Below, in pieces: positions 45,068-52,504 of a stretch of 64,000 nucleotides of DNA. Made by a program: the position numbers and the translations under genes. The notes under the pieces are model-generated. The model did not search any database, was not told the DNA's origin, and was given only the letters and a program-made list of their open reading frames with translations. Location: NCBI GenBank assembly GCA_036268875.1, contig DATATI010000053.1, forward strand, positions 33,172 to 97,171. Reading direction: 5' to 3'. The DNA is from Polyangia bacterium (GTDB taxonomy: Bacteria > Myxococcota_A > Polyangia > Fen-1088). Each line of letters opens with the position of its first letter. Position 1 is the stretch's first letter.

Positions 45068-45976
45068 CTATTGACTGTTCACGTAATGATCGCTGTAGAC
45101 CTTGGCCACCACCTTGATCCCGGCGGCGGTGAAGTGGGGGCCGGGCCCGCTGAAGACATCGCAGCTGGGGACATAAAGTTTGGGGGCCGCGCCGACCAAT
45201 CCGGGATGAGCGGCAACCGCCATCTCGATCGCGCTGTCGACGAACGCCTGCACCACCACCTCGGAGGTGGCGTCGGGACCGCCGCAGCTTTTGTTGTCCG
45301 GGCCGCGTATCAGCGTGTCGAGAACGATCTCTTTGACGCCGGGGAATTTGCCCTGAATCGTCTTGAGCACAGCTTCGTATTCGGTCAGCCATTCGGCGGC
45401 GGTGCTGTAGGTCCAGTTCACGCCGACGAAGATGACCCGATCCGGGGTGGTTGGCCGCAGCGTACAGGGCGATATCTTCGCCATGCTCCACAGCGGCGCA
45501 CTGGGCTCGGCCCAGTCCGCGATGAACGACGGGCCGGGTTGGCTGGGAGCCAGCGCCTCCCAGCGCGCGTTGTCGATGCCGGCGCCGGTTTCGAAGCCGC
45601 CCGTGAACCAGTCATAGGTCTCTGACACCCCGATCACCAGCGTGCAGACAAACCCTTTCGCCGCCGCCCCATCGCCGGCCGTGGCGCCGTCTGCATCCGC
45701 GCGGGCGTCGGGCATCGTGACGGCGGCGCCGCCCGATCCATTGCTGGCGTCACTGCCGGTTGCGGCATCCATCAGCCCCTGGGTGTCGCTGCCGGCGTCG
45801 CCGCCTGCCCCAGCTTCGGCCAACGCGGGCGTGTCGCTGTCAGCGTCGACGACGCCCGGTTGATCATCCATAACCCGCGACGAGCAGCCTCCGACCATCG
45901 CCAGCGACGCTGCGCCGAAGACGCCCAACAACAAGGCGACGCGATTCTGGGCGCGGGTCGGCGGCTTATGGATCAC
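45068..45976 (-). CDS. Lipoprotein, paralogue 1 of a tandem pair in the pectin locus
   Basis: 302 residues with lipobox VGGC and an Ala/Asp/Gly linker of about 75 residues. The mature domain starts CTLVIGVSETYDWFTGGFE and ends GPGPHFTAAGIKVVAKVYSDH. The blocks RVIFVGVNWTYSTAAEWL and LDTLIRGPDNKSC are shared with the next gene. The closing PHFTAAG recalls the His-containing last block of SGNH esterases, but no GDS block is seen, so an esterase role is speculation. GTG start overlaps the neighbouring stop by 4 nt. Confidence 0.78.
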   Translation of the reverse strand: MIHKPPTRAQNRVALLLGVFGAASLAMVGGCSSRVMDDQPGVVDADSDTPALAEAGAGGDAGSDTQGLMDAATGSDASNGSGGAAVTMPDARADADGATAGDGAAAKGFVCTLVIGVSETYDWFTGGFETGAGIDNARWEALAPSQPGPSFIADWAEPSAPLWSMAKISPCTLRPTTPDRVIFVGVNWTYSTAAEWLTEYEAVLKTIQGKFPGVKEIVLDTLIRGPDNKSCGGPDATSEVVVQAFVDSAIEMAVAAHPGLVGAAPKLYVPSCDVFSGPGPHFTAAGIKVVAKVYSDHYVNSQ

Positions 45977-46914
45977 TGATGATTGACATAATAGTCGCTA
46001 TAGACTTTTGCCACGACCATCTTACCGGCGGTGGTGAAATGCGGACCCGGCGTGGCGAACACGTTGCAGTTGGGGGCGTAAAGCTTGGGCGCCGCCTTGA
46101 CCAGGCCGTTGTACTTGGCGACGGCCATCTCGATGGCGGAGTCGATGAAGGGCTGCACCACCACCTCGTGCAAGCCGTTGGTCGGCGCGCCGCAGTCCAT
46201 GTTGTTGGGACCGCGAATCAGCGTATCCAGATCAATCTCGGTGAGGGCGGGAAACTTCGCCTGCAGGGTCTTGATGATGCCGTCATACGCGGCCAGCCAC
46301 TGCGCGGCGGTGGTGTAATCCCAGTTCACGCCGACGAAGACCACGCGATCGGGGCTATTGGGGTTCTTCGTGCAGGCCGAGAGCTTCTGCATACTCCACA
46401 GCGGACTGTTCGGATCGGCCCAGTTTTGAATGAACGATTCGCCCGCCGCCGGCGGCGCCAGGCCCTCCCAGCGGGTGTTGTCCACGCCGCTCTCGAAACC
46501 GCTGGTGAACCAGTCGTAGGTGACCGACACGCCGATCACCAGATTGCAGGTGTGGTCGTTATTGGTGCCGCCCATGTCGACGGGATTCGCGTCGGGGCCC
46601 GGCATGCCAGCGTCGGTCGGAGTGACTACCATCCCGCCGCTGCCGGTGGCACCGCCGCTGCCAGTGCCGCTGCCACCGGTGCCGCTGGCGGCGCCGCCGG
46701 TGCCGGCGCCGCCGGTACCGCTGGTGGTGGCGCCGCCGCTCCCAGTGGCGCTGCTGCCACCGGTTCCGGTGCTGCTGCCGCCGGTGCCGGTCGACCCACC
46801 CGCATCATTGCCACTGCCGGGGCTGCTCGACGAGCAGCCGGCCAGCGACTGCATCGCCGCGGCCCCCACCAAAGAGACCAGCATCCAACCTCGACGAGAA
46901 ATGAAGGCGTTCAT
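45973..46914 (-). CDS. Lipoprotein, paralogue 2 of a tandem pair in the pectin locus
   Basis: 313 residues with lipobox LAGC, a Gly/Thr/Ser linker of about 70 residues, and the same domain as its neighbour: CNLVIGVSVTYDWFTSGFE, RVVFVGVNWDYTTAAQWL, LDTLIRGPNNMDC and GPHFTTAGKMVVAKVYSDYY. The start at 46914 is set by AGAGGAGAG just upstream. It lies between the GH105-like hydrolase and KDPG aldolase genes, so surface handling of plant polysaccharide is likely, but the activity is unknown. Confidence 0.8.
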   Translation of the reverse strand: MNAFISRRGWMLVSLVGAAAMQSLAGCSSSSPGSGNDAGGSTGTGGSSTGTGGSSATGSGGATTSGTGGAGTGGAASGTGGSGTGSGGATGSGGMVVTPTDAGMPGPDANPVDMGGTNNDHTCNLVIGVSVTYDWFTSGFESGVDNTRWEGLAPPAAGESFIQNWADPNSPLWSMQKLSACTKNPNSPDRVVFVGVNWDYTTAAQWLAAYDGIIKTLQAKFPALTEIDLDTLIRGPNNMDCGAPTNGLHEVVVQPFIDSAIEMAVAKYNGLVKAAPKLYAPNCNVFATPGPHFTTAGKMVVAKVYSDYYVNHQ

Positions 46915-46971
46915 GGCTCTCTCCTCTGGCAAACCAAACAAGTTATTGATGACTGTTGCAACCCGCGCCGC

Positions 46972-48276
46972 TCAAGGCAGCAGTTTGGCCATCTCGCTGC
47001 CGGCCAGCAAGAAGCCGCCCACGCCGTACGGCACCGTGCTGTCGGCCGGCGCGTCCGCTGGGCCCACGCCCACCGGCTGCACATAGCCCAGCTTTCCAGC
47101 CGTGTCGACGTGGCTGACCAGTCCGTTCCATCCTTTGGTCGCCACCGGCAGATAAGTGGCCTTGTCCAAAATGCCGTTGTTGACCCCCCAGGCGATGCCG
47201 TAGGTGAAAAATCCCGTGCCGCTGGTCTCGGGCCCAGGGAACTGGCTGGGCGTGAGCAGGTTCGCGCGCCACAGTCCGTCGGCGCCCTGCGCTTTCATCA
47301 ATGCCGCCGCCATGTCCTGAATCAGCTTCACGAAGTTCGGCCGCATCGGATCGTCTTGCGGCAGATATTCCAGAACGCGCGCCGCGCCGCCGATCACCCA
47401 GCCGTTGCCGCGGGCCCAGAAATTCTTGTCGTTGCCTTGGTGGTCACGGAACATCAGGCCGTCCTTCGCGCTCCACAAAAACGCGTAGGTGTCCCAATAC
47501 ATCTTGTTCATCGTGGCGAAGTACTGCTTATCACCCGTGGCGGCGCCGAGACGGGCAAAACCCGGCGGCACCATGAACAGAGCGTCTTCCCACCACCACT
47601 CGACGCGGCCTTGCGGCGTGTTGGCCACCAGCTGATCGAAAGACGACTTGGCGGTCAGGCGAATCATATTGGCGGGCATTGGATCCAACAAATACGATTC
47701 AAAGAATGTCTGCGCCGCACATTGATTGTCGCCGCGCGCGCCGGCGCCGCCGCTCAAATCCCAATTGTTGCCCGCCCAGTTCTTGATGGCGGTGAAATAC
47801 TTTTCGTCTTTGGTCATCTGGTAAAGGGCGCTGATCCCGACCCACATCGAACCGCGGATCCAATCCTTCATGGCCAACTGGTCGGGTCCGTTGCGCCCCA
47901 ATTGCCAATCCGCCACCCGGCGCATGATCGAGATGACGTCGGCGCTGAGATTGCCGTTGGCAGTGTCGCCGCTGACGTCACTCACGACGACGTCGCCGGA
48001 GCCAGTGTCAATCATCGCCTTCATATCCGTTGTGGTGCCCGAATCCTGTGGAACCGTCGCGTCTGAACCGCCGTCGACGGTCATGTCACCGCCGGTACCG
48101 CTGCCGCCGGTCGCGTTATTGCTGCCGCCGCTGCCGCCGCTGCCGCTGCCGCCCGCACCCGTCATTGGTTGGCCACTTGAGCCGCCGCTGCTACAGGCGG
48201 GTAAAGCCAGGACCCAGACAAACGCGGCCAAAAGCCACGGGGCGCGGGTCGATGCGTGGGCCATTTTATTTTTCAT
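46972..48276 (-). CDS. Unsaturated rhamnogalacturonyl hydrolase lipoprotein (GH105/GH88-like)
   Basis: 434 residues with lipobox LPAC and a Gly/Ser linker to about residue 95. The (alpha/alpha)6-barrel follows: MKDWIRGSMWVGIS, VEWWWEDALFMVPPGFARLG (position of the catalytic Asp in YteR-type enzymes), NFWARGNGWVIGGAARVL and ETSGTGFFTYGIAWGVN. It removes the unsaturated uronic acid left by pectate or rhamnogalacturonan lyases. The product can enter the KDG route encoded downstream. GGAGG precedes the ATG; first gene of the minus-strand island. Confidence 0.9.
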   Translation of the reverse strand: MKNKMAHASTRAPWLLAAFVWVLALPACSSGGSSGQPMTGAGGSGSGGSGGSNNATGGSGTGGDMTVDGGSDATVPQDSGTTTDMKAMIDTGSGDVVVSDVSGDTANGNLSADVISIMRRVADWQLGRNGPDQLAMKDWIRGSMWVGISALYQMTKDEKYFTAIKNWAGNNWDLSGGAGARGDNQCAAQTFFESYLLDPMPANMIRLTAKSSFDQLVANTPQGRVEWWWEDALFMVPPGFARLGAATGDKQYFATMNKMYWDTYAFLWSAKDGLMFRDHQGNDKNFWARGNGWVIGGAARVLEYLPQDDPMRPNFVKLIQDMAAALMKAQGADGLWRANLLTPSQFPGPETSGTGFFTYGIAWGVNNGILDKATYLPVATKGWNGLVSHVDTAGKLGYVQPVGVGPADAPADSTVPYGVGGFLLAGSEMAKLLP

Positions 48277-48423
48277 TAGAACTGCCTCCTCAATGATCGT
48301 GCGGGCGTGCGCAGAGCTACCAAAACCGCAGAAATACCTGAGCTAAAACCACCCGGTTTGCGGGGGAGGACACACAGCGCCGCAGCCCAGAACCAAGCCT
48401 GTAAAACGTTTCAATGTCATAGC
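48277..48423. promoter_or_regulatory. Control region between the GH105 gene and the ABC-transporter remnant
   Basis: This divergent 147-bp gap should hold the promoter of the pectin operon. At 48400-48413 the sequence TGTAAAACGTTTCA contains the 8-bp palindrome AAACGTTT and resembles LacI-family operators of the TGWAANCGNTTNCA type, with imperfect spacing. No regulator gene is nearby. Confidence 0.3.
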
Positions 48424-49325
48424 ATGAAAGCCCTTGTCTCGGCCTCCGTGTTTTTCGATATGGTCCTGGAGGAGCGAACTCGTGACGGAAGGACCTTTGC
48501 TTTCCTGCGGGATGCAGTGGTTGGCACCAGCACGTTGGCCATGGCTGGCGCCTTGCCAGCCGCGTTTCCGAACACCGCGGAGGCAATCTCTGCCAAGGGC
48601 GGCAGCAAACTGGGAACTCGTTTCGTGGGCAAGTTGGAAGGGCCAACGATCATCGTTGATCAATCTGCGTTCCCCAAGAAGTTTTCCGAGGCGCCGATGC
48701 TGGCCGAGTTGGTCAAAGCAGGGAAATTGCCGCCCGTTGAAAAACGTCTTCCCAAATCATCCGACTTAATGGTTATAAGGCCGGTACACGAGATCGAGAA
48801 ATTCGGCGGCCGCTGGCGCGGTGGTTTCACCGGTCCAGGCGACAACGAAAACGGCAACCGCATCGTCTCCACCGCCGACGATTTTTTGTTTTGGGACAAG
48901 GATATTTATTCAAACAAAGAATTGGTGCCGACGCCGGCCCCCGGAATTCCAGATCAACGGAAAATCCGGGGCCATCACCAAGAAAGACGACCATACCGTC
49001 GTCTTTGAGTTCCGCGACCCTTATCTCCTGTTTACCGAGATTCTGGCCGGCGATAGATTGATCGGCGGAGGCCAGGCGACCCTTCGAGCTGTTCCGCTCG
49101 GCGGCTGGCAAGAAGGAAGCGGAGCGCATCAAGATCGGCAAGGAGATCTGGCGCATCTTCTGCGAAGAGTGCTGGGTCATCGGCACAGTGGGACTGTCGC
49201 CGGCGTTCATGGGTGTGCGCATCGTCAAGAACAACACGGGCAGCATCCCGCAGCGTCAGACCAACGCCCAGCGCGCCCGCCCGCCCAACACGTCGCACCC
49301 GTCGACTTTCCATTTCAAGGAATGA
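48424..49325 (+). pseudogene. Solute-binding protein (SBP family 5-like), internally deleted and frameshifted
   Basis: Three frames give successive parts of one extracellular binding protein. First: a Tat-like signal (RTFAFLRDAVVGTSTLAMAG), then PPVEKRLP and FGGRWRGGFTGPGDNENGN. Second (from about 48940): FQINGKSGAITKKDDHTVVF and DPYLLFTEILAGDRL. Third (from about 49087): KEAERIKIGKEIWRIF, VIGTVGLSPAFMGVRIVKN and a normal C-terminus ending HFKE. Some 350 residues between the second and third parts are missing. In intact relatives such proteins feed oligosaccharide or peptide ABC importers. Confidence 0.75.
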
Positions 49326-49355
49326 TCTTTGAAGCCGTGATTCAATAATTAACCA

Positions 49356-49392
49356 AACGGCCGCGCCAAACACTTCGGGCGGCCGTTGTTTT
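49356..49392 (+). terminator. Rho-independent terminator after the binding-protein remnant
   Basis: AACGGCCGC (49356-49364) and GCGGCCGTT (49379-49387) form a perfect 9-bp stem with a 14-nt loop, followed by GTTTT. It sits 30 bp after the binding-protein stop and before the permease remnant, as expected for a terminator or attenuator in the ancestral operon. Confidence 0.65.
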
Positions 49393-49415
49393 CCTGTCCG
49401 ACGAAGGTTCTGCCC

Positions 49416-49667
49416 ATGCGTGCGTACCTGGTTCGCCGCGTGCTCCTGGCTTTACTGACGATGTGGGCGGTCTCCGTCCTGCTTTTTCATCCGCGTTGCG
49501 CCAAGCCGCTGTTCTTGACGCCCAAACACCCCTACACCGCGGCGCTGCTGTTGGCGGTCCCCAAGCCCGACCGGCGCCAGCGCGTCAACCGCATCGTGTT
49601 GCGCGGCGAGGTGGCCGACCCGGCCAACCCGCCGTCCGGCTGCTATTTCCATCCGCGTTGCGCCTAG
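49416..49667 (+). pseudogene. Chimeric remnant: ABC permease start joined to ABC ATPase end
   Basis: The frame starts with the first helix of a DppB-type permease ([21 protein letters not shown]) and then jumps to FHPRCA and [21 protein letters not shown], with [20 protein letters not shown] further on. That is the C-terminal signature of DppD/DppF-type ATPases. After an in-frame TAG the ATPase tail still reads AQDTCKQEKVLQEIAPGHL to about 49770. A 15-bp direct repeat lies at both FHPRCA sites. Deletion has removed the permeases and most ATPase sequence. Confidence 0.75.
49488..49664. repeat. 15-bp direct repeats bounding the ATPase fragment
   Basis: CATCCGCGTTGCGCC occurs at 49488-49502 and again at 49650-49664. 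Both encode the HPRCA part of the ATPase C-terminal motif. They fit deletion by recombination between the ends of two ATPase genes of the former operon. Confidence 0.7.
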
Positions 49668-49977
49668 GCCCAGGACACCTGCAAGCAGGAAAAGGTGTTG
49701 CAGGAGATCGCCCCCGGCCATCTGGTCCGCTGTCACCGCGCCAAGGAATTGACCCTGCGTTTAATCGATCGATCGCGGCGCGCCCGTTGATCGGTTTCGC
49801 CGTCTGAAGGCGACTGGTAACAAAAGTTGGCGGGCGGTTTTTCCGGCGGCGGGGCCGGCCGGGACTATGGCAACATTAAGGCTTCGGCCCTCGCGAAGCG
49901 GCGGGGTGGTCAACAGCGGGTTGGGCGGGAGCCGCGACAACTGGTTTTTTGTTCGTCGGTTCAGGAGACAGCCATTC

Positions 49978-50643
49978 ATGAAGTTCCCGTTGGTGGTCTT
50001 GTTCGCTTCGCTGGTCGTCGCCGCCGGCTGCACCGGCAGCGAGACCGGTGACATGCCCGGCCCGGGCGGCAGGACCGGATCGGGCAGCGGCGGGTCGGGC
50101 GGCTCGGGCTCGGGTGGATCGGGCGAATCGGGCTCGGGCGGCGGTTCGGGCGGGCTGTTCGGCAGCGGCACCGGCGGGCTTTTCGGCACCGGCGGGGCGT
50201 TCGGCAGCGGCACGGGAGGAACCCGCGCCGACGCGGGCGCCGACACATCGCCATCCGACGCGGGCGCCGACGCCTCCGACGCCCCGCTGTCTTACAACGT
50301 CGACGTCGCGTACATCCTTTACTTCAACTGCGGTGGCTGCCACCTGTCGGTACAGACTCAGGGCGGGTTCGACATGAAGATCGTGGACAGCCTGAACCCG
50401 GGGCCGGCCGCCTACCCCGCCATCACCGCGTCGGTGTCGTCCGACCATGCCGGCTGCACGGCGCTGGATTCCACCAAGAAGCGCGTGGTGCCCTTCAAGC
50501 CGAACAACAGCCTGCTCTACATCAAGATCAGCAGCGCCGGCCCGCCCTCCGGCTGTGGCGGCCACATGCCGAACGGCGCCAACATGGCCCCCAATCAGAT
50601 CGCCACGATCAAGACCTGGATCACCCAGGGCGCGAAGCCCTGA
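49978..50643 (+). CDS. Lipoprotein with a c-type-heme-like domain
   Basis: 221 residues; lipobox VAAGC, a Gly/Ser-rich linker to about residue 100, then a small domain with CGGCH (FNCGGCHLSVQ) and a closing GGHMPNGANMAPNQIATIKTWI. The CxxCH gives covalent heme ligands, and the HMP/NM region could supply the axial Met, as in planctomycete-type cytochrome c domains. It is probably a surface redox or binding protein. AGGAGA lies upstream of the ATG. Confidence 0.85.
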   Translation: MKFPLVVLFASLVVAAGCTGSETGDMPGPGGRTGSGSGGSGGSGSGGSGESGSGGGSGGLFGSGTGGLFGTGGAFGSGTGGTRADAGADTSPSDAGADASDAPLSYNVDVAYILYFNCGGCHLSVQTQGGFDMKIVDSLNPGPAAYPAITASVSSDHAGCTALDSTKKRVVPFKPNNSLLYIKISSAGPPSGCGGHMPNGANMAPNQIATIKTWITQGAKP

Positions 50644-50753
50644 GCGCGCGGCGCGGTCTTTCACGGCGCGGTTTACATCGCCGGGCGGAGCGCTCTTTTT
50701 TCGGATCCGTCAAAGACTCCTCGTCAGAGGAGGGCGAGCGCAGCGAGCGGCGT

Positions 50754-51443
50754 TCAGTTCATTTTGCGGTAGACGCCGATGACGACGCCAATGATGTTGA
50801 TGCTCTTGAACTCGCGCTTTTTGACCAGGATCGGCTGCATGCTGGCGTTGGCCGGCTGAAAACGGATGGTGTCGCCTTCGGGGTAATACCGTTTGACCGT
50901 GGCTTCGTCGTTGATCATCGCCACCACGGTGTCGCCGCGGTTGGCTTGCAGCTGCTTGCGCACGAAGATGAAGTCACCGTCGAAGATGCCGTCTTCGATC
51001 ATCGATTCGCCCTTGACCCGCAGGGCGAACACCTCGCGCGTCTGGCCGATGAAGAAACGATCGACCTGCACGGTGTCCTGCACGTTCTCCACCGCCAGGA
51101 GCGGCACGCCGGCCGCCACCCGTCCCACCAGCGGGATCTCGACGATGTCGGCGCGGGCGTCATCACGCTCGCGCGTCGCCGCCGCCGTCTGCCCGCCCAG
51201 CGCCACCGGCCGCAGGGCGCGGGATTTGAGATCTTCGCGCTGCAGGTACCCTTTTTTTTCCAGGGCGCGCAGGTGATCGTTCACGCCGTTGGTCGATCGA
51301 ATGCCGAAGTGCGTGCCGATCTCGCGCAAGGTCGGCGGGTAACCGCGTTCGACGATCGACTGCGAAATGAAATCGAGGATCTCTTGCTGGCGATCCGTCA
51401 GCACGCCCCGGGTATCGTCTCGAACCAAAGTGAGCGAGCCCAT
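50754..51443 (-). CDS. lexA: SOS repressor LexA
   Basis: A 229-residue LexA: winged helix N-terminus ([31 protein letters not shown]), self-cleavage site VAAGV (A111-G112), catalytic Ser in KGESMIEDG (S147) and Lys in NDEATVKRY (K184). It represses DNA-damage genes until RecA triggers self-cleavage. A good LexA-box candidate lies about 35 bp upstream (51479-51494), indicating autoregulation. The N-terminal [12 protein letters not shown] extension is short and natural. Confidence 0.96.
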   Translation of the reverse strand: MGSLTLVRDDTRGVLTDRQQEILDFISQSIVERGYPPTLREIGTHFGIRSTNGVNDHLRALEKKGYLQREDLKSRALRPVALGGQTAAATRERDDARADIVEIPLVGRVAAGVPLLAVENVQDTVQVDRFFIGQTREVFALRVKGESMIEDGIFDGDFIFVRKQLQANRGDTVVAMINDEATVKRYYPEGDTIRFQPANASMQPILVKKREFKSINIIGVVIGVYRKMN

Positions 51444-51478
51444 CGTTGTCCTCCGCTTTCATCCACACGCCGTCGACA

Positions 51479-51494
51479 CTGAACAGACGTATGG
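51479..51494 (-). promoter_or_regulatory. Candidate LexA (SOS) box of the lexA promoter
   Basis: Read on the minus strand the site is CCATACGTCTGTTCAG. From memory, the LexA box described for Myxococcus xanthus is CTRHAMRYBYGTTCAG; this matches at 15 of 16 positions. The nearby GGAACAAATGTGCC (51498-51511) is a weaker candidate of the GAACN4GTTC kind. Confidence 0.6.
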
Positions 51495-51514
51495 TACGGA
51501 ACAAATGTGCCGTG

Positions 51515-52504
51515 TCAAGCTTCGTCGGGTTCTGATGCCCAGTCACGGCGCGCGCAGATCGCTTCCACCGTCGCGGCCTCCGGGCTGCCCGGCTCGGGCG
51601 CGTGGGCGTACTCCCAGCGCACCTCGGGCGGCAGCGACATCAAGATCGATTCAATGCGCCCCTCGGTGCGCAGGCCGAAGACCGTGCCGCGATCGTAAAG
51701 CAGATTGAACTCGACATAGCGCCCGCGCCGCACCAGCTGCCAGCGCCGTTCGCGCTCGCCCCAGGGGTCGCGGCGCCGCCGTTCGACGATGGGCAGGTAG
51801 GCGTCGACGAACGAATCGGCAATGTCGCGCACGAAGGCGAAGACGCGCTCGGGATCGCCTTCCACCGGCGACGGGCGGGCCACGCCGGCCACCGGGGTCT
51901 GGCCGGCGGTGACCTCGGCGCCCGCCCCCAGATAGTCGAAGAAAACGCCGCCCACTCCGCGCGGCTCTTGCCGGTGCGGCAGAAAGAAATAGTCGTCGCA
52001 CCAGTGTTTGAAGCGCGGAAAAAAATCGGCGTCGTGGCGCGCGCAGGCGGCGCGCAGCGTGCGGTGAAAGTGCGCGGCGTCCTCGGCGACGGCGTAGTAC
52101 GGCGTCAGATCGGCGCCGCCGCCGAACCAGGCCACGTCGCCCCGCTGCAGAAAACGAAAGTTGGCGTGGGTGGTGGGCACGCGCGGGCTTTGCGGGTGCA
52201 GCACCAGCGACACGCCGGCGGCGCGAAACGCCGCCCCCTCGCCCGGCAGCGCCTTGCTCATCTCGGGCCGCAGCTTTCCGTGCACGTCGGAGAAATTCAC
52301 GCCCGCCTTTTCGAACAGCGCCCCGTCGGCCAGCACGCGCGATCGCCCGCCGCCGCCGCCCGGGCGGGTCCATTCGTCCTGGCGAAACGCGCCCCCGTCG
52401 GCCCGCTCCAGCGCGTCCACGATGCGGTCCTGCAGGCCGCGAAAAAAAGCCACCGCCCGATCGACCAGTGGCGCGCCTCGGTCGGTCTCCGTCGCCGCGC
52501 TCAT
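51515..52504 (-). CDS. hemF: Oxygen-dependent coproporphyrinogen III oxidase
   Basis: A 329-residue HemF: GRSRVLADGALFEKAGVNFS, ADLTPYYAVAEDAAHFH, FKHWCDDYFFLPHRQEPRG-VGGVFFDYL (family signature) and RGRYVEFNLLYDRGT. It converts coproporphyrinogen III to protoporphyrinogen IX using O2, so the organism makes heme aerobically. Its ATG at 52504 overlaps the TPR gene's stop by 4 nt. Confidence 0.95.
   Translation of the reverse strand: MSAATETDRGAPLVDRAVAFFRGLQDRIVDALERADGGAFRQDEWTRPGGGGGRSRVLADGALFEKAGVNFSDVHGKLRPEMSKALPGEGAAFRAAGVSLVLHPQSPRVPTTHANFRFLQRGDVAWFGGGADLTPYYAVAEDAAHFHRTLRAACARHDADFFPRFKHWCDDYFFLPHRQEPRGVGGVFFDYLGAGAEVTAGQTPVAGVARPSPVEGDPERVFAFVRDIADSFVDAYLPIVERRRRDPWGERERRWQLVRRGRYVEFNLLYDRGTVFGLRTEGRIESILMSLPPEVRWEYAHAPEPGSPEAATVEAICARRDWASEPDEA

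Noticed and set aside
45979..48066. 695-codon open frame on the plus strand
   Set aside because: Antisense to the GH105-like hydrolase and paralogous lipoprotein; composition is His/Arg/Gln-rich as expected for a shadow.
50642..50701. Possible terminator after the CxxCH lipoprotein (GAGCGC ... GCGCTC then T run)
   Set aside because: The loop is about 40 nt and the right arm is itself palindromic, so the hairpin is not convincing, though the T run is real.
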